Positions 29,945 to 31,947 of a stretch of DNA of 31,947 nt are shown in pieces. Under the pieces are notes generated by a model. That model was not told the origin of the DNA. It was given only the letters and a program-made list of their open reading frames with translations, and searched no databases. A program made the translations under genes and the position numbers. The DNA comes from a virus: IMG/VR virus record IMGVR_UViG_3300031576_001306, positions 1 through 31,947 of that record; one strand, 5' to 3'. Position 1 is the stretch's first letter, and every line of letters begins with the position of its first letter.

Positions 29945-30620
29945 CGAGATCTCCGTCGGGCAGGTGTTCGGCGCGTGGACCGTCGTCGGGCAAGCGTTCT
30001 CCCGGTCCGGATCACGTCGAGTGGTGCCCTGCCGATGTCAGTGTGGGCTTGAGCGCTGTGTCCTGGTCGCGCGGCTCGTGGCGGGTGGTACGCGTGGCTG
30101 CGGTCCTGAGTGCCGGCTGCGGGCGTCAGTGAAGACCGGGGACCGATTCGGAACCTGGACCGTGCTCGAGTCGTGGATGGCCGGCGGATACCGGCGCGCT
30201 CGGGCTCGGTGTGACTGCGGCGTGCTACGCACCGTCAACGCTGCGGTGCTCGTCCAGGGACACTCGCGGCGGTGCCGGGCGTGCGCTGCGCGCGAGCGGC
30301 AAACGAAGCACGGGCTGAGTGGCTCCGTGACCTACAACAGCTGGAAGTGCATGAACCACCGCTGCTACGCGCCGCACGACGTCGCGTGGCGGTACTACGG
30401 CGGGCGCGGGATTACGGTCTGCGAGCAGTGGCGTTCGGAGTCCTACGGCGGCGCGCCGGGGGCCTTCGAGAGGTTCCTCGCCGACATGGGCGAGCGCCCT
30501 GACGGCACGACGCTGGACCGCATCGACGTCGACGGCTCCTACAAGCCGAGCAACTGCAGGTGGGCCTCAGCCCGCACGCAGAGCGCGAATCGGCGCCATA
30601 CGCAACGGTCTGCGGCCTAG
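29913..30620 (+). CDS. Phage HNH-like protein with two zinc ribbons
   Basis: Plus-strand gene against the operon. The start is uncertain (GTG at 29913 or 29931) and it overlaps the recombinase start head-to-head. Two copies of a G-x-x-F-G-x-W-T-V module occur: VGQVFGAWTVVGQAF, with Cys at PCRCQCG, and TGDRFGTWTVLESW, with Cys at RCDCG and RRCRAC. Then comes the nuclease-like part: TKHGLSGSVTYNSWKCMNHR, YYGGRGITVCEQW, ADMGERPDGTTLDRIDVDG, then SYKPSNCRWASARTQSANRR. This ending is typical of free-standing phage homing proteins. Likely mobile, with a host-specific recognition role not deducible here. Confidence 0.82.
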   Translation: MRETSSVPAAIEISVGQVFGAWTVVGQAFSRSGSRRVVPCRCQCGLERCVLVARLVAGGTRGCGPECRLRASVKTGDRFGTWTVLESWMAGGYRRARARCDCGVLRTVNAAVLVQGHSRRCRACAARERQTKHGLSGSVTYNSWKCMNHRCYAPHDVAWRYYGGRGITVCEQWRSESYGGAPGAFERFLADMGERPDGTTLDRIDVDGSYKPSNCRWASARTQSANRRHTQRSAA

Positions 30621-30671
30621 CGATTTCCACTCACGCCCGGCTGCGTAGAAGGCAGGGCTTGCGTCCGAGTC

Positions 30672-30917
30672 TCAGCGTCCGAGGATGCGGCGCATCTCGC
30701 GCGCTGCTACGCCGACGTCGTCGAAGACGGGGACGGTCGCGAGCACCATGTCGGCTGGGGCGTGCCGTGTTCGCGGTCTCAGGACGGTGAGCTGGTCGAG
30801 TTCGCTGCGTGAGCGCTGCGGGGCGTGCTCGACGAGTGGCCCGGCGCTGAGCAGCACGTGCAGGCCTGCGGCGGCAGCGATGTCGCAGAGCGTGACGTAG
30901 TCGGGGTCTGGGTTCAC
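30672..30917 (-). CDS. Small unknown protein of right-end operon
   Basis: An 81-residue protein with a GTG start in GTGA overlap with the previous small gene: MNPDPDYVTLCDIAAAAGLH, then SELDQLTVLRPRTRHAPADM, ending VFDDVGVAAREMRRILGR. Helical and without a membrane segment. Not recognised. It ends 51 bases before the end of the plus-strand HNH-like gene. Confidence 0.55.
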   Translation of the reverse strand: MNPDPDYVTLCDIAAAAGLHVLLSAGPLVEHAPQRSRSELDQLTVLRPRTRHAPADMVLATVPVFDDVGVAAREMRRILGR

Positions 30918-31048
30918 CAGTCGTCTCCCACGGCGACGCTGCGCCGGTCAGCGAGCTCGTCGAGGCCTCGCGCGATCGCGTTCGGCGCCGGCGGGCGCGG
31001 TGGGGGAGTCGGTGCCGGCGGCGGGCCCGGCGCCTTGTCGGCGCCCAT
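30914..31048 (-). CDS. Proline-rich small protein (44 residues)
   Basis: A 44-residue frame: MGADKAPGPPPAPTPPPRPP, then APNAIARGLDELADRRS and a short end. Start lies four bases after the upstream stop, and its own stop overlaps the next GTG, so it fits the operon pattern. The Pro/Ala stretch is disordered; the end is a short helix. No ribosome site is strong. Function unknown. Confidence 0.45.
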   Translation of the reverse strand: MGADKAPGPPPAPTPPPRPPAPNAIARGLDELADRRSVAVGDDW

Positions 31049-31052
31049 CCGC

Positions 31053-31259
31053 TCAGCTGGTGCTGAACAGCAGGCCGAGAGGTGGGTCCGTCAGGCGTGG
31101 ATCCGGGACGGAGGTGATGCCGCGCTCAAGCAGCTCCTCGTGAGCCCTCGCGAGCACGAAGTCGTCGAGATGCACAAGCACGTCGAGGCCTCGCGGGAGG
31201 CCGTGGAGTGCCGCCGCGACGTGGCGAGGGTCGCCGGTTATCGTCGCGGTGGTGCGCAT
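31053..31259 (-). CDS. Small unknown protein
   Basis: A 68-residue protein, MRTTATITGDPRHVAAALHG, then LPRGLDVLVHLDDFVLARAH, then EELLERGITSVPDPRLTDP. Regular alpha/beta pattern (strand, helix, strand, helix). No known motif. No ribosome site precedes the ATG, but the frame is in line with neighbours. Possibly a small regulator. Confidence 0.5.
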   Translation of the reverse strand: MRTTATITGDPRHVAAALHGLPRGLDVLVHLDDFVLARAHEELLERGITSVPDPRLTDPPLGLLFSTS

Positions 31260-31317
31260 CAGCGACGCGGTGGTCGGGCCGCCGCCCGGGGTCAGTAGAC
31301 GCTCGGATCGACGTAGC

Positions 31318-31710
31318 TCATGTCGGTTCGACCGCGTCGATCTTCTTCGGGCCCGCGGCCGCGGTGACCGTCCAGCGGTCGTACGGCTTTCCGGCGTTGA
31401 TCGCGTCGACCATGGCGCTCGTGATCTTGTGGCCGAGCTCGCGGTAGCGCTTGAGGCTGAACGACTCGCCGCTGATGGACGGTGAGAGGCGGATCTTCAC
31501 GCCGCCGACGACCGTTTTGCGGACGCCCTTGGCGCGCTCGTCGATGTCGTCGCTGAGCGGCACGCGATTGCGGTAGCGGCCGCGGAGCTCGTCGCGCGCG
31601 GTCTTGGCGTCCTCGAGCTTGGCCTCGAGCTGCTTGACGGTGACCTCGGCGTCGTGCAGGCGGCGGGCCTGCGGGGCGCTGAGGATCTTCTCGGCCGTGG
31701 CGGTGCTCAT
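31318..31710 (-). CDS. Small coiled-coil protein
   Basis: A 130-residue protein beginning MSTATAEKILSAPQARRLHD. Residues about 20-50 (AEVTVKQLEAKLEDAKTARD) are a coiled coil. The rest, DIDERAKGVRKTVVGGVKIR, then SGESFSLKRYRELGHKITSA, looks like a compact domain of DNA-binding or structural type. Start is six bases from the upstream stop. Not a family I can name. Confidence 0.6.
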   Translation of the reverse strand: MSTATAEKILSAPQARRLHDAEVTVKQLEAKLEDAKTARDELRGRYRNRVPLSDDIDERAKGVRKTVVGGVKIRLSPSISGESFSLKRYRELGHKITSAMVDAINAGKPYDRWTVTAAAGPKKIDAVEPT

Positions 31711-31716
31711 CGGTGC

Positions 31717-31947
31717 CTACTTCCGGGTGCGCGCTCGGCTGATGTGCTCGAGCGCGGAGTCGATGTGGCCGGCGGCGGCCTTGAGCTCGTCGGCGAGCTC
31801 GTGGCCGTTGGGGATGTCGCGGGCGGCCGAGTGGACGGCGAGGAGCGCGTCGCGGGTCAGGACGAAGGCGCGCTTGCTCGTGTGAGCGAACTCGCCGGCG
31901 AGTTGCTGCGGCAGAGTGGCCATCGGTGGGAGGCGGAGCTGCTCCAT
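31717..31947 (-). CDS. Small helical protein at right edge (start may lie outside)
   Basis: A 76-residue frame whose first ATG is exactly at the window edge (31947); a second in-frame ATG (MATLPQQLAGEFAHTSKRAF) is at 31923. The protein is helical: VLTRDALLAVHSAARDIPNG, then HELADELKAAAGHIDSALEH. It could begin upstream of the window. Unknown function. Confidence 0.55.
   Translation of the reverse strand: MEQLRLPPMATLPQQLAGEFAHTSKRAFVLTRDALLAVHSAARDIPNGHELADELKAAAGHIDSALEHISRARTRK

Noticed and set aside
31292-31321. Nine-codon frame MSYVDPSVY overlapping a stop
   Set aside because: Too short, no ribosome site, no conservation visible.

Overview
The window is a GC-rich tailed-phage (siphovirus-type) genome or prophage. 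It is probably from an actinobacterial host: codon usage is strongly GC-biased, GTG starts are frequent, some genes look leaderless with TANNNT boxes close to the start codon, and several proteins resemble types I know from actinophages. The exact host cannot be read from the sequence. Both edges cut into phage DNA. No attachment site, tRNA gene or host gene was recognised. Almost all genes lie on the minus strand, usually in ATGA/GTGA stop-start overlap, so the map is best read from right to left.

Right end (31947 to 30672): five short unknown genes. Next come a plus-strand HNH-type gene (29913-30620), a small serine recombinase (29207-29944), and a block of tail-fibre-like or receptor-binding-like genes (24679-29214). 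That block includes a beta-helix protein and a protein built from 18-residue repeats. The packaging and head module follows: HNH nuclease, small terminase, large terminase, small linker gene, portal, S49 protease, HK97-type capsid, an acidic small protein, two tandem paralogues, and a head-tail adaptor (16640-24674). The tail module (7217-16640) holds a putative tail terminator, a small tail gene whose start codon is missing beside an inserted HNH gene, the tail tube, chaperones joined by a likely -1 frameshift, a tape measure with an M15-like peptidase domain, Dit-like and hub-like proteins, and fibre proteins. The lysis module (5445-7167) includes a zinc amidase and a possible holin. It ends at a strong minus-strand terminator (5310-5354).

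Left of the terminator is a control region. A plus-strand lipoprotein gene (a possible moron) and a plus-strand XRE repressor face a minus-strand XRE gene. Between the two XRE genes lie two overlapping face-to-face promoters and an inverted repeat, which looks like a lysogeny switch. Leftward of it runs an early/replication operon (505-3760). It contains a helix-turn-helix replication protein with two nested palindromes inside its gene (candidate origin), a putative helicase loader, a zinc-motif protein and a 3D/RlpA-like protein. At the left edge is the start of a protein with a 12-bp coding minisatellite (tetrapeptide V-[W/G/R]-[A/D]-Q).

The most unusual points are: the minisatellite gene; the palindrome pair inside the replication gene; the overlapping divergent promoters; an HNH insertion next to a tail gene that has lost its ATG, the HNH gene itself carrying a one-base frameshift; the repeat-built fibre protein; and the fibre block placed upstream of the terminase beside a small serine recombinase.
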